Origin: an uncultured Phycisphaerales bacterium
Lineage (GTDB): Bacteria > Planctomycetota > Phycisphaerae > UBA1845 > CAIVHJ01
Assembly (NCBI GenBank): GCA_903905665.1
Contig: CAIVHJ010000094.1
Location: 1-29,056 of the forward strand
Length of the DNA: 29,056 bases
Direction: 5' to 3'
A program made the translations under genes and the position numbers. Below the pieces are notes generated by a model. That model was not told the origin of the DNA and ran no database searches. It saw nothing but the letters and a program-made list of their open reading frames with translations. Positions 8,185 through 16,341 of the stretch are shown in pieces (positions within the stretch are counted from its first letter, which is position 1; each line of letters starts with the position of its first letter).

Positions 8185-9237
8185 ATGACCTTGCAGATCA
8201 AAGAGTTAAACACTTCCTTGACCACCGAACGGTCCGAGTGGGAAAGTTATCTGGGCCGGTCGCTTGGTGCGACGATTTATCACACACTGGGCTGGATGGA
8301 TGCCGTGGAGAAGACATTTTCTCATCGCCCACGCTATTTGATGGCGAGGCGAGGTGAGGAGGTCGTTGGGATTTTCCCGATGTTCGAAGTCCACAGTTGG
8401 ATCGCCGGAACGATTCTGGTCAGCGTTCCGTATGCGGTTTATGGTGGGGCCCTGTCCGATGATGAAGATGTTTTGGCGCATCTGTTGCAGGAGATCAAGC
8501 GACTGTCCCGGCAAATCGGCGCGCGGTATGTGGACATTCGTTCATCGAAACCGATGTGGTCGGATCTCCCGACGGTGGATCGTTATGCCACGTTCATCAA
8601 ATATCTTCCTGTTCGCGCGGGGGACGTGGTGGATACGTTTCCGCGAAAAGCGCGTGCGGAAATTCGGCGGGCGCGGGACAAATTTGGAATTACGGTGCAT
8701 TTTGACGATGGATTGCTGAAGACGGTGTGGGAACTCTATGCGAGGAGCATGCGTCGGCTCGGATCGCCGAACGTGCCCTACCGATTTTTTCAATCGCTCA
8801 TCGAACAAACACCGGGTCAACATCTGGTCTCGGTGCTCGATTATCAAGATCGTCCCATCGCCGGTCTGGTCAGTTTCATTCACCGCGACGCGATTCTGCC
8901 GTATTTCAGCGGCTGCGACGAACATTGGGCGAGCATGACGGGGGCGAATAATTATCTTTATGCTTCGCTGATGGAAAAATCCGTTTCGATGGGACTGCGG
9001 CGATTTGATTTCGGCCGAACGCGAATCGACAACACGGGTTCGTTCCAGTTCAAAAAAAACCAGGGTTTTGAACCGACGCCGCTGGGTTATCAATGTTACG
9101 TTCCGTCGGGTGGGGCGATGCCGAATCTGACGCCGAGCAACCGCAAGTTCCATGTCGCCCAATGGGTTTGGAAACGTTTGCCGCTGGTGTTGACGCGCCC
9201 ACTCGGAGGGTGGTTGTCGGCTTCGATCCCGGGATGA
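8185..9237 (+). CDS. FemAB-like GNAT acyltransferase of the XrtA/EPS-associated type
   Basis: The protein (350 aa) resembles the FemAB-related proteins found in exosortase/EPS loci (TIGR03019-like, by memory of the family). There is an N-terminal GNAT-type lobe (ATIYHTLGWMDAVEKTFSH ... GEEVVGIFPMFEV). The second lobe has KARAEIRRARDKFGI, LYARSMRRLGSPNVP, GANNYLYASLMEKSVSMGLRRFDFGRTR and SFQFKKNQGFEP, all typical of the Mycoplana/FemAB-like fold. FemAB enzymes transfer amino acids from aminoacyl-tRNA; for this subgroup the real substrate is unknown and may be a sugar or an amine on the polymer. It is predicted cytoplasmic with no signal peptide. The ribosome-binding site is weak and the start is the first ATG in frame. 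The position right after the BY-kinase matches XrtA-type loci. Confidence 0.82.
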   Translation: MTLQIKELNTSLTTERSEWESYLGRSLGATIYHTLGWMDAVEKTFSHRPRYLMARRGEEVVGIFPMFEVHSWIAGTILVSVPYAVYGGALSDDEDVLAHLLQEIKRLSRQIGARYVDIRSSKPMWSDLPTVDRYATFIKYLPVRAGDVVDTFPRKARAEIRRARDKFGITVHFDDGLLKTVWELYARSMRRLGSPNVPYRFFQSLIEQTPGQHLVSVLDYQDRPIAGLVSFIHRDAILPYFSGCDEHWASMTGANNYLYASLMEKSVSMGLRRFDFGRTRIDNTGSFQFKKNQGFEPTPLGYQCYVPSGGAMPNLTPSNRKFHVAQWVWKRLPLVLTRPLGGWLSASIPG

Positions 9238-9250
9238 AGAAGCAAATCAT

Positions 9251-9312
9251 CACCGGCTGGAAGCCGGTGCCACAAAGAAGTCGGTGCCACAAAGAAGTCG
9301 GTGCCACAAAGA
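9251..9312 (+). repeat. REP-like hairpin followed by a 17-bp tandem repeat
   Basis: CACCGGC (9251-9257) and GCCGGTG (9263-9269) form a perfect 7-bp stem with loop TGGAA. Overlapping its end, the 17-bp unit GTGCCACAAAGAAGTCG occurs at 9267-9283 and 9284-9300, with a partial third copy from 9301. The array fills the gap between the FemAB and glycosyltransferase genes. The hairpin core followed by GTGCCAC resembles REP-type palindromes scattered in planctomycete genomes (from memory, not searched). No transposase is nearby. Confidence 0.85.
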
Positions 9313-9354
9313 GTTTTGAGGTATTTTCTTACTTCCCAGCGGCGAATCACAAAT

Positions 9355-10554
9355 ATGGATATCCTGATGCTTTATCACCGGTTGCCGATTCCTCCCGACA
9401 AAGGAGAGAGAATCCGCATGTATCATCAGGTGAAATACCTGAGCGGTCGGCATCGATTGTGGTTGGCTTGTTTTGACGAAGGCGCGCAGGATGAGCGTGA
9501 TCGTGCGCAACTTCGGCAATGGTGTCATCGTTGTGCGATCATTCCGAATTCGCGGATGAACGGATATGTGCGGGGAGGGTGGAATGCTTTGCAGGGAGGA
9601 ACGATCACGGAGGGTTTTTATGAGACACGAGCGATGCATGACGTGGTGAAGCGATGGTCGGCGGAGGTGCGATTCGATGCGGCGTTTGCGTTTTCGTCGG
9701 CGATGGCTCAGTATCTGGAATCGGGATCGTTCGGTCGGAAGATTCTCGATTTGTGCGATTTTGACAGTCACAAGTGGACGTGTTTTGCAAAGGAATCTTG
9801 CTGGCCGATGTCGGCTGTGTTTCAAACGGAAGCGGATCGATTGGCGCGACGAGAACGGGAATTGATTGAGCGTTATGATCGCGTGATGGTGGTGAATGAG
9901 CGAGAGGTTTCGCGGATTGCAGAGGCGAGGTTGCGTCGCAAACTGGTGGTCATTCCGACGCCGGTGGAAGTCGATTCCGATTCGGAGAGTCCACCAATTC
10001 CGGAAGAAAAAATTCTTGGGTTTGTCGGGACGATGGACTATCGGCCGAACGTACGCGCGGTGCTGTGGTTTGCCGACCGAGTCTGGCCGGAACTTCTTCG
10101 CCACCATCCTGATGCGACGTGGTGGATTGTCGGTCGGAATCCGCCCCGATTTATTCGAATGTTGGCGAAGGATTCGCGGATACGAGTGACGGGTGCGGTG
10201 GCAGATGTGCAGAAGTACCTGCGGCAGATTCGCGTATTCGTCGCCCCGCTTCGGTCGGATATTGGAATTCCGGCCAAAGTGTTGGTGGCTTTGGCAGCTT
10301 CAAAGCCGGTGGTCATGAGTTCAGTTGTGCAGGCGGGACTGATCTCCACGCAGAATCCGCCTTATGGAGTGGCGGATTCGGTGGAAGAATGGGTGGAAAC
10401 GCTGGACGACCTGCTGCGGAATCGGGAACGTTGTCGTGAATGGGGACAAGGGGCGCACGACTGGGTCAGGGAACATTACGACGTTTCGGTCGTGATGCCG
10501 CAGTTTGAATCGCTGTTGATCGAGACGCGATGTCCTGAGGAGGTTCTGGTGTGA
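9355..10554 (+). CDS. Glycosyltransferase (TIGR03087-like, PEP-CTERM/XrtA EPS-associated)
   Basis: The 399-aa protein begins LMLYHRLPIPPDKGERIRMYHQ, the hallmark N-terminus of the EPS-associated sugar transferases described with exosortase systems. The C-terminal half has GT4-like features (ILGFVGTMDYRPNVRAVLWFADRVWPEL, WWIVGRNPP, VFVAPLRSDIGIPAKVLVALAASKPVV). It would add a sugar to the growing repeat unit on the cytoplasmic face of the membrane. The ATG at 9355 is preferred because the conserved start follows it. An in-frame GTG at 9301 lies inside the tandem repeat and would add 18 unrelated residues. The Shine-Dalgarno sequence is weak. It overlaps the next gene by 4 bp (GTGA). Sugar specificity cannot be told. 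Confidence 0.87.
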   Translation: MDILMLYHRLPIPPDKGERIRMYHQVKYLSGRHRLWLACFDEGAQDERDRAQLRQWCHRCAIIPNSRMNGYVRGGWNALQGGTITEGFYETRAMHDVVKRWSAEVRFDAAFAFSSAMAQYLESGSFGRKILDLCDFDSHKWTCFAKESCWPMSAVFQTEADRLARRERELIERYDRVMVVNEREVSRIAEARLRRKLVVIPTPVEVDSDSESPPIPEEKILGFVGTMDYRPNVRAVLWFADRVWPELLRHHPDATWWIVGRNPPRFIRMLAKDSRIRVTGAVADVQKYLRQIRVFVAPLRSDIGIPAKVLVALAASKPVVMSSVVQAGLISTQNPPYGVADSVEEWVETLDDLLRNRERCREWGQGAHDWVREHYDVSVVMPQFESLLIETRCPEEVLV

Positions 10555-11780
10555 TTTCCGGTCGAAACATCATCGCGATTGCGAGCAACTGGAATTTCGA
10601 TCCGACGAGCAAGCATCACATCATGAAGATACTCTCGCAGCAGAATCGAGTGCTGTGGGTCAATTATCACGGCTCGCGCCGGCCGCAAGTCACCGGTCAG
10701 GACTTTCGATCCATCGTCGCCAAACTTCGACAATTCACACGGGGGCCGGAACAAGTCAGTGAAAACCTGACCGTGCTGACGCCGCTGGTGATACCGTTTC
10801 CCGGTTCGCGAGTGGTTCGCGCAATCAACCGGCGTCTCATGGTTCGACAGATTCGCGCGGTGCTGGCCCGCTTTCCACGTCAGCCGGTGCAGTTGTGGAG
10901 TTTCGCACCGGACGTCGATTACCTCGTGGGCGAATTCGACGAAGAGCTGGATTTGTATTATTGCGTCGATGAGTTCAGCGCGTTCAGCACGTACGATCGC
11001 GAAACAATTCTCCAATTGGAACGGACCCTAATCCGGAAATGCGACCTCGTGATCACGACCGCGCGGCCGTTGCAGGATTCCAAAGCCGTACTGCATCCGA
11101 ATACGCATCTGGTTCTTCACGGGGTGAGTTACGATCATTTTGCGAGTGCGACGGAAGATTACACCGCCGTTCCAGACAACGTCAAGAACATTTCGGCTCC
11201 GATTTTTGGTTACTTCGGGATGATTCAGGACTGGTTCGATCAGCCGCTGCTCGTCGAATTGGCGCGGCGCCACCCCGACTGGTCGTTCGTGCTGCTGGGC
11301 AAAGCCGAGGTTTCTGTCGAAGCCTTTCGAAGTCTTCCCAATGTTCACCTGCTCGGTCAGGTACCTTTTGCATCGCTTCCGGGGTACTGCAAGGCGTTTG
11401 ACGTCGGGTTGATTCCGTTTGTGATCAATCCGCTGACGATTCACGTCAACCCGATCAAACTGCGGGAATATCTCGCCGCCGGTCTTCCGGTGGTCTCGAC
11501 CGATTTGCCGGAGGTTCGCGCGTATCAACCCTACGTTCGGATCGGACGCTCTGTCGATGAATTCGAGCGGGCCTGTATGGCGGCGCTGCAGGAGCGGACG
11601 CTTCTCCATCGTCGTCGAAGACAGGAATCCGTCCGATGTGAAACCTGGGAAGGAAAAGTGGAGCAGCTTTCCCGTCTGGTTGTTGCCACACTTGAAGGCA
11701 ACGATAGTATTGATCCGCCCGAAATTATGGGACGCGATCTCGCCGATTCGCAACCGACCCTTTCCGTCCAGGACCGGTAA
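10551..11780 (+). CDS. Glycosyltransferase (GT1/GT4-like, GT-B fold)
   Basis: This 409-aa protein belongs to the GT-B glycosyltransferases and recalls TuaH-type enzymes. It has an N-terminal acceptor domain (NIIAIASNWNFDPTSKHHIMKIL, LYYCVDEFSAF), a nucleotide-sugar domain with FGYFGMIQDWFD and WSFVLLGK, and the late motif NPIKLREYLAAGLPVVSTDLPE. Start is a GTG at 10551 that overlaps the preceding stop codon (GTGA), with a strong GAGGAGG just upstream, so translation is very likely coupled. A polar, variable C-terminal tail of about 30 residues follows the catalytic domain. It probably adds one sugar of the polymer repeat at the inner membrane; donor and linkage are unknown. Confidence 0.82.
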   Translation: MISGRNIIAIASNWNFDPTSKHHIMKILSQQNRVLWVNYHGSRRPQVTGQDFRSIVAKLRQFTRGPEQVSENLTVLTPLVIPFPGSRVVRAINRRLMVRQIRAVLARFPRQPVQLWSFAPDVDYLVGEFDEELDLYYCVDEFSAFSTYDRETILQLERTLIRKCDLVITTARPLQDSKAVLHPNTHLVLHGVSYDHFASATEDYTAVPDNVKNISAPIFGYFGMIQDWFDQPLLVELARRHPDWSFVLLGKAEVSVEAFRSLPNVHLLGQVPFASLPGYCKAFDVGLIPFVINPLTIHVNPIKLREYLAAGLPVVSTDLPEVRAYQPYVRIGRSVDEFERACMAALQERTLLHRRRRQESVRCETWEGKVEQLSRLVVATLEGNDSIDPPEIMGRDLADSQPTLSVQDR

Positions 11781-11856
11781 TAACTTACCTGCGTCCATTT
11801 ATCCGCCGAAAAATCATTAACGACAAAGGATCGCGCCATATTCATGGTGATGATGA

Positions 11857-11874
11857 CCCCGCGCATGCGTGGGG
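11857..11874. other. Near-perfect 18-bp palindrome in the leader of the ABC permease gene
   Basis: CCCCGCGCATGCGTGGGG is symmetric except for one G/T pair at the fifth position from each end. It lies in the 163-nt gap after the second glycosyltransferase gene, about 70 nt before the permease start. It could be a protein-binding site or a small hairpin; nothing else supports either. Confidence 0.4.
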
Positions 11875-11943
11875 CAATCTGCAGGAATGCGTTGCGAACC
11901 ATTCGTCTTGCGATCAAAGAGGTGTTATTTGTTGGGACGGAGT

Positions 11944-12747
11944 ATGTTCCGAGAGTTATACGAATACCGGGAGTTGCTCTACAGTTTGACGCTGCGTGAA
12001 ATTCGCGTGCGTTACAAACAATCGCTGCTGGGTGTGTTGTGGGCGGTTTTTGTGCCGCTGGCGATGATGCTGATTTTCACGTTTGTGTTCACCCGGGCGC
12101 TCAAGATCGAAGGCCGAATCGATCTGGGGGGTATGCCCTACGCGGTCTTCGTCTATATCGGGTTGCTGCCGTGGACGTTCTTTGCGTCGAGTCTGACCGG
12201 TTCGGTCAGCAGTCTGGTGGCCAACACGTCGCTGGTGACCAAAACCTATTGTCCTCGCGAAGCGTTTCCCCTGTCCTGCGTGGCGAGCAGCGCGTTTGAC
12301 TTCGGGATCGCGTCGGTCCTGCTGGTCGGGGTCATCGGGTATTTTCACTTCACGACGGACTGGTCATTTCAATTTCATGCCACGCTGGTTTTTTTGCCGG
12401 TGGTGCTGATGGTTCAAATTGTGTTCACCGTCGGGATGGCGTTTTTGCTGGCGATGGGAAATTTGTTTTATCGGGACGTGCGTTATTTGTTCAGCGTGTT
12501 GATCAATTTGTGGATGTTTGTGACGGCGGTGGTGTATCCGCTGGAGAGTTGGCGGCCGTTCTGCAATTTCCTGATCAATCTGAATCCGATGACGCCGATC
12601 ATCAATGCCTACCGGCAGTGTCTGATTTATGGGGAGTGGCCGTTGTCGCTGCCGTTTGCATATGTCGCGGTGCTGTCTGTGGCGTTATTGATGGGAGCGT
12701 GGGTTTTGTTTCATCGACTCGAACCGAAATTTGCGGAGTATATTTGA
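11944..12747 (+). CDS. ABC-2 type polysaccharide export permease (Wzm/KpsM-like)
   Basis: The protein (267 aa) is the membrane half of a polysaccharide ABC exporter that moves undecaprenyl-linked glycan across the inner membrane. It starts with the typical cytoplasmic REL.YSLTLREIRVRYKQSLLGVLWAVFVP motif and then has about six hydrophobic helices. The conserved middle segment around VTKTYCPREAFPLSCV and the C-terminal NLNPMTPIINAYRQCLIYGEWP are typical of Wzm/TagG proteins. It ends 6 nt before the ATPase gene. The start is uncertain: ATG 11944 is directly upstream of the conserved motif, but TTG 11932 sits at better distance from GAGGTG. The in-frame upstream ATG (11869) would add 25 non-conserved residues. 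Confidence 0.9.
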   Translation: MFRELYEYRELLYSLTLREIRVRYKQSLLGVLWAVFVPLAMMLIFTFVFTRALKIEGRIDLGGMPYAVFVYIGLLPWTFFASSLTGSVSSLVANTSLVTKTYCPREAFPLSCVASSAFDFGIASVLLVGVIGYFHFTTDWSFQFHATLVFLPVVLMVQIVFTVGMAFLLAMGNLFYRDVRYLFSVLINLWMFVTAVVYPLESWRPFCNFLINLNPMTPIINAYRQCLIYGEWPLSLPFAYVAVLSVALLMGAWVLFHRLEPKFAEYI

Positions 12748-12753
12748 ATTCTT

Positions 12754-13965
12754 ATGTCGGATTGCGTTGTCCAATGTCATCAGGTGTGGAAGAAGTTCAC
12801 TCGGGGTGAACGCAACGACAGTCTGCGCGATGCGATTCCTGATCTGATTCGTTGGCTGGCTCGCCGTCCCGTTTCGGATGAACTCACGAAACGTCAGTTT
12901 TGGGCGTTGCGGGACGTGTCGTTCCAATTGCAGCGAGGCGAAGCCCTTGGGGTCATCGGTCCCAACGGCGCCGGAAAAAGCACTTTGTTGAAACTCCTCA
13001 GTCGTATCCTCGTTCCCAACAAGGGTTCGATCGCCGTCAACGGTCGGCTGACGGCGCTGATCGAGGTGGGGGCGGGATTTCATCAGGACCTGACCGGTCG
13101 CGAAAACGTTTATCTGAACGGCGCAATTCTGGGGATGACCCGAAAAGAAATCAATCGCAGGATCGGCGAGATCGTCGAATTTGCGGGGGTGGAGGAATTC
13201 ATTGACACACCGGTCAAACGCTACAGTTCGGGAATGCAGGCCCGGTTGGGTTTTTCGGTGGCGGCGCACATGGACCCGGAAATTTTGCTCGTCGATGAGG
13301 TGTTGGCGGTCGGGGATGCCCAGTTTCAGCAGAAGTGTCTTGATCGGATGCGTTTTTTTGCGAATTCAGGTCGGTCCATCATTTTCATATCGCACAATCT
13401 GCAGGCGGTGTCGGAGTTGTGTCCTGAGACGATGTTGCTCAAGAACGGGCAGTGTCTGATGCGTGGCTCGACACCGGAGACCATCAAGCATTATTTGTCG
13501 CTGGTCCACGAACACGATGAATCGTCGCAATCCGGGACGATTCAGATTCGACGGGTTCGCCTGCTGGACGAGCGAGGTTGCGAGTGCAGCCGATTTGCAG
13601 CCGGAACCCGCGCCAAATTGGCCTTCGACCTCCAGATTGATGAGACGCCGTCACGGTATTTTCTGGGATTCGCCCTCAAGCGAATCACGGATGACCTGCT
13701 GGTGGCGGACTACAATCTCGATCTTCCATTGGACGATTCATGGCAGGGGCCGATCTCCATGGAACTTGACTTCGACGTGAATTTGTTGACGGGTGCGTAC
13801 GGGGTGACGTTGTTTGTCGAGCACAAAGCCACCTACCACAAGCCGGTGTATCTTGATTTGATCAAGTTTTTCGATGTGGCGGAACGCTCAGCCTGCGCCG
13901 GAGTCGTGCATGTGTCTCCGCAAATTACATTGAAGCCGCAACTCATAACCGCCGCGGGAAGTTGA
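12754..13965 (+). CDS. ABC exporter ATPase with C-terminal Wzt-like domain
   Basis: The protein (403 aa) is the ATPase partner of the permease. Walker A is GPNGAGKST (69-77), the signature is YSSGM (157-161), Walker B with the D-loop is ILLVDEVLAVGD (177-188) and the switch histidine is in FISHN. The first ~230 residues are the nucleotide-binding domain. The rest (SGTIQIRRVRLLDERG ... LTGAYGVTLFVEHKA) is a beta-rich domain like the glycan-binding Wzt_C of E. coli O8/O9a, which recognises the terminal modification of the finished chain. That suggests export of a polymer completed in the cytoplasm. The next start codon lies 2 nt after the stop, so coupling is likely. Confidence 0.93.
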   Translation: MSDCVVQCHQVWKKFTRGERNDSLRDAIPDLIRWLARRPVSDELTKRQFWALRDVSFQLQRGEALGVIGPNGAGKSTLLKLLSRILVPNKGSIAVNGRLTALIEVGAGFHQDLTGRENVYLNGAILGMTRKEINRRIGEIVEFAGVEEFIDTPVKRYSSGMQARLGFSVAAHMDPEILLVDEVLAVGDAQFQQKCLDRMRFFANSGRSIIFISHNLQAVSELCPETMLLKNGQCLMRGSTPETIKHYLSLVHEHDESSQSGTIQIRRVRLLDERGCECSRFAAGTRAKLAFDLQIDETPSRYFLGFALKRITDDLLVADYNLDLPLDDSWQGPISMELDFDVNLLTGAYGVTLFVEHKATYHKPVYLDLIKFFDVAERSACAGVVHVSPQITLKPQLITAAGS

Positions 13966-13967
13966 TT

Positions 13968-15143
13968 ATGGCTCTTCGCATAGCACTGGATGCGCGAGAT
14001 ATTTTTGTTCCGCAACGGCGGGGAACGGGCAAGAATCTGCTCGATGCTTATCGCTCGCTGGCGCGGTTCAAACCCGACTGGACATTTCACCTTTATCATC
14101 AAGGCGTGATCAGCAACAATCCGTTCGAAGGCTATGCCAATGTCATTCCACGAGTGGTGCGGATGCCCGGGGATCGCTGGCATGGGTGGGAACTGATCCG
14201 GCTTCCGTTAGCAGCGTGGAGCGACGGTGCGGATGTGTTGCATTGCCCCTGCAATTCGTGCCCGCGATTTTCGCCGATGCCGATGGTGGCGACGGTTCAC
14301 GATTTGATTCCATTGAAAGTACACGACCCCGATTTTCCCCACCGCGAATTGACGATGTTTCACAAACGTGTCGGGCGATGCGTCCGATATGCGTCTCGAA
14401 TTATCACGGTGTCGGAGCACTCGAAGAAGGACTTAATATCGGACCTGGGAGTGGAACCACATCGTGTGGATGTGATTCCATGGGCGCCGGATTCTGCCTA
14501 TGGGCCCGTTCAAGATGAAGCTGAATTACGATCGGTTTGGTCCCGATATAAGATTCAGCAGCCTTATTTGTTGGCGTTTTCCGGTCGGGGCCGTCGCAAA
14601 AATGCCGAGGGCATGATCCGCGGATTCAGTCAATTGCCGATTGATGTCCGACGGAGCGCAATGTTCTTAATTGTTGGCGTGGAACAGGACACCGAACAGA
14701 AACGCCTGCAGCGACTTTTGCAGGAAGTCAGGATTGAGGACCGGTGTCGGATCGTTGGATTTGTTCCCGAACCTGATGTGGCGCCGCTGCTGAGCGGAGC
14801 CGTGGGGCTGGCGTACTGCAGTTTGTACGAAGGATTCGGATTGCCGATCCTCGATGCGTTTCGATGCGAAACACCGGTTTTGACATCGAACGTCAGCAGT
14901 ATGCCCGAAACGGCGGGTGAGGCGGCGATTTACTGCGATCCCGGCGATCCGCAAAGCATCGCCGAAGGAATGAAGCGGTTGTTGGGTGACGAGAAATTGC
15001 GAAAGGAACTGGTTCGGCGCGGCATTGAACGAGTCCGACAGTACAGTTGGGAACGAACCGCGAGAGACATGGCGGACGTGTTTGAAAAGTGTGTGCGCCA
15101 GACCATGCACTGCGGAGTGCCGGTGAGTGAATCCACAGCATGA
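13968..15143 (+). CDS. Family 4 glycosyltransferase
   Basis: The 391-aa protein is a GT4 retaining glycosyltransferase with a GT-B fold. The N-terminal domain contains ALDARDIFVPQRRGTGKNLLDA and VATVHDLIPLKVHD, typical of mannosyl/glucosyltransferases of this group. The nucleotide-sugar domain has LAFSGRGRRKNAEGMIRGF and the E-x7-E region YEGFGLPILDAFRCETPVLTSNVSSMPE. ATG 13968 was chosen; an in-frame TTG two codons upstream overlaps the wzt-like stop. The 3' end overlaps the next gene by 17 bp if that gene starts at its GTG. It probably adds hexose residues to the polymer; donor and acceptor are unknown. Confidence 0.9.
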   Translation: MALRIALDARDIFVPQRRGTGKNLLDAYRSLARFKPDWTFHLYHQGVISNNPFEGYANVIPRVVRMPGDRWHGWELIRLPLAAWSDGADVLHCPCNSCPRFSPMPMVATVHDLIPLKVHDPDFPHRELTMFHKRVGRCVRYASRIITVSEHSKKDLISDLGVEPHRVDVIPWAPDSAYGPVQDEAELRSVWSRYKIQQPYLLAFSGRGRRKNAEGMIRGFSQLPIDVRRSAMFLIVGVEQDTEQKRLQRLLQEVRIEDRCRIVGFVPEPDVAPLLSGAVGLAYCSLYEGFGLPILDAFRCETPVLTSNVSSMPETAGEAAIYCDPGDPQSIAEGMKRLLGDEKLRKELVRRGIERVRQYSWERTARDMADVFEKCVRQTMHCGVPVSESTA

Positions 15144-16341
15144 ACCATTTGAATTGAAGTGGCACAGCGGGGCGATGAGCCTTCGTCTGGATTGTCGTCA
15201 TTATCGCGGGGACCGTCCGTGCAGCAAAGGCGGCAAGTGCTCATGCTCGCATTACGAACCCATGGGTCGGCGGATTCTTTTGATCAAGCTGGGGGCATTG
15301 GGGGATGTCATTCGAACCGAGGCGTTGCTTCCGGGTCTTAAGGATGCGTATCCGCAGAGTCAGATCACATGGGTGAGCAAATCCAACGGATGTCGGATGT
15401 TGGCGAATAATCCGTTGATTGATCGTCTTCTGGAATTCAACGCAGAAACGATGTGCCAGTTGCGATCGGAACATTTTGATTTGGTGATCAATCTGGACAA
15501 GGAATCGGCGCCGGCGGGATTGGCGATGCAGGTGACCGCGCAGGAGCGGCGGGGAATTGGACTTAGCCCGTGTGGAACGGCTTATCCGCTGAATCCGGAG
15601 GCGCATTACTATTTTGCATTGGGATTGAGCGATGAATTGAAATTCAGGCAGAATTCATTTAGTTACCAGCGGCTGATCTATGATGCCGTGGGGTTAACCT
15701 ATCGCGACCAGATTTATCGCCTGTATCCGACCCCGCAGAATTACCAGCACGCCCGGACGGTTTATGACCGGGAGAGTTTGAAGAACGGCGAAGAAGTCAT
15801 CGGTCTGAATACCGGGTCGGGAGGGGGTTTTGCGAACAAGACCTGGGGTGAGGAGAAATTTTTGGAATTGGCGAGACAGTTGATGGCGCGCGGGGATTGC
15901 CGCGTGGCGCTGCTGGGAGGTCCCGATGAAACGGATCGCAACCGTCGGCTCAAGCAGCAGCTCGGGCCGGAAGTGATCGACACGGGTTGCGACAACAGTG
16001 AACTTGATTTTGCCGCGATCGTCCATCGTTGCAGCGCGGTTCTGACCGGTGACACGACGGCGACGCATGTAGCAATTGCCCTGCGGGTCCCGACGGTGAT
16101 TTTGTTTGGGCCGACGTGTCCACAGGAAATCGACGTCTATGGACGCGGGTACAAGTTGATATCCGGGGCGACATGCGCTCCGTGCTACAAACGGCACTGC
16201 GATCATTCGCCGAATTGTATGGACACTATCGACGCGGAATCGGCGTATGAAGTGCTCATTCGGTATCTGGGTCGTTCTCCTGTTTCGTGGATTGAGAGCT
16301 ATGTGCCGGAACCGCACGAGGAGGTACCAACGTGTCGTTGA
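15127..16341 (+). CDS. Family 9 glycosyltransferase (heptosyltransferase-like) with N-terminal cysteine motif
   Basis: The protein (404 aa) is an ADP-heptose:LPS-heptosyltransferase-type GT9 enzyme. The core begins at RRILLIKLGALGDVIRTEALLPGL and includes GLNTGSGGGFANKTW, VALLGGPDETDRN and VLTGDTTATHVAIALRVPTVILFGPTCPQE, all expected for the family. Ahead of the core is a ~45-residue extension with four cysteines (C23, C32, C38, C40) and two histidines. It has the pattern DCRHYRGDRPC...CSCSHY, resembling a metal or Fe-S binding knuckle. A second cysteine cluster (CAPCYKRHCDHSPNC) sits near the C-terminus. GTG 15127 has GGAG 9 nt upstream; ATG 15175 is the alternative and would keep all the cysteines. 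It is likely part of the glycan assembly line, but heptose as donor is not shown. Confidence 0.88.
   Translation: MNPQHEPFELKWHSGAMSLRLDCRHYRGDRPCSKGGKCSCSHYEPMGRRILLIKLGALGDVIRTEALLPGLKDAYPQSQITWVSKSNGCRMLANNPLIDRLLEFNAETMCQLRSEHFDLVINLDKESAPAGLAMQVTAQERRGIGLSPCGTAYPLNPEAHYYFALGLSDELKFRQNSFSYQRLIYDAVGLTYRDQIYRLYPTPQNYQHARTVYDRESLKNGEEVIGLNTGSGGGFANKTWGEEKFLELARQLMARGDCRVALLGGPDETDRNRRLKQQLGPEVIDTGCDNSELDFAAIVHRCSAVLTGDTTATHVAIALRVPTVILFGPTCPQEIDVYGRGYKLISGATCAPCYKRHCDHSPNCMDTIDAESAYEVLIRYLGRSPVSWIESYVPEPHEEVPTCR

Noticed and set aside
9251..9312. CRISPR-like array
   Set aside because: The repeat unit is only 17 bp with no spacers between copies, and no cas gene is present; it is a simple tandem repeat.
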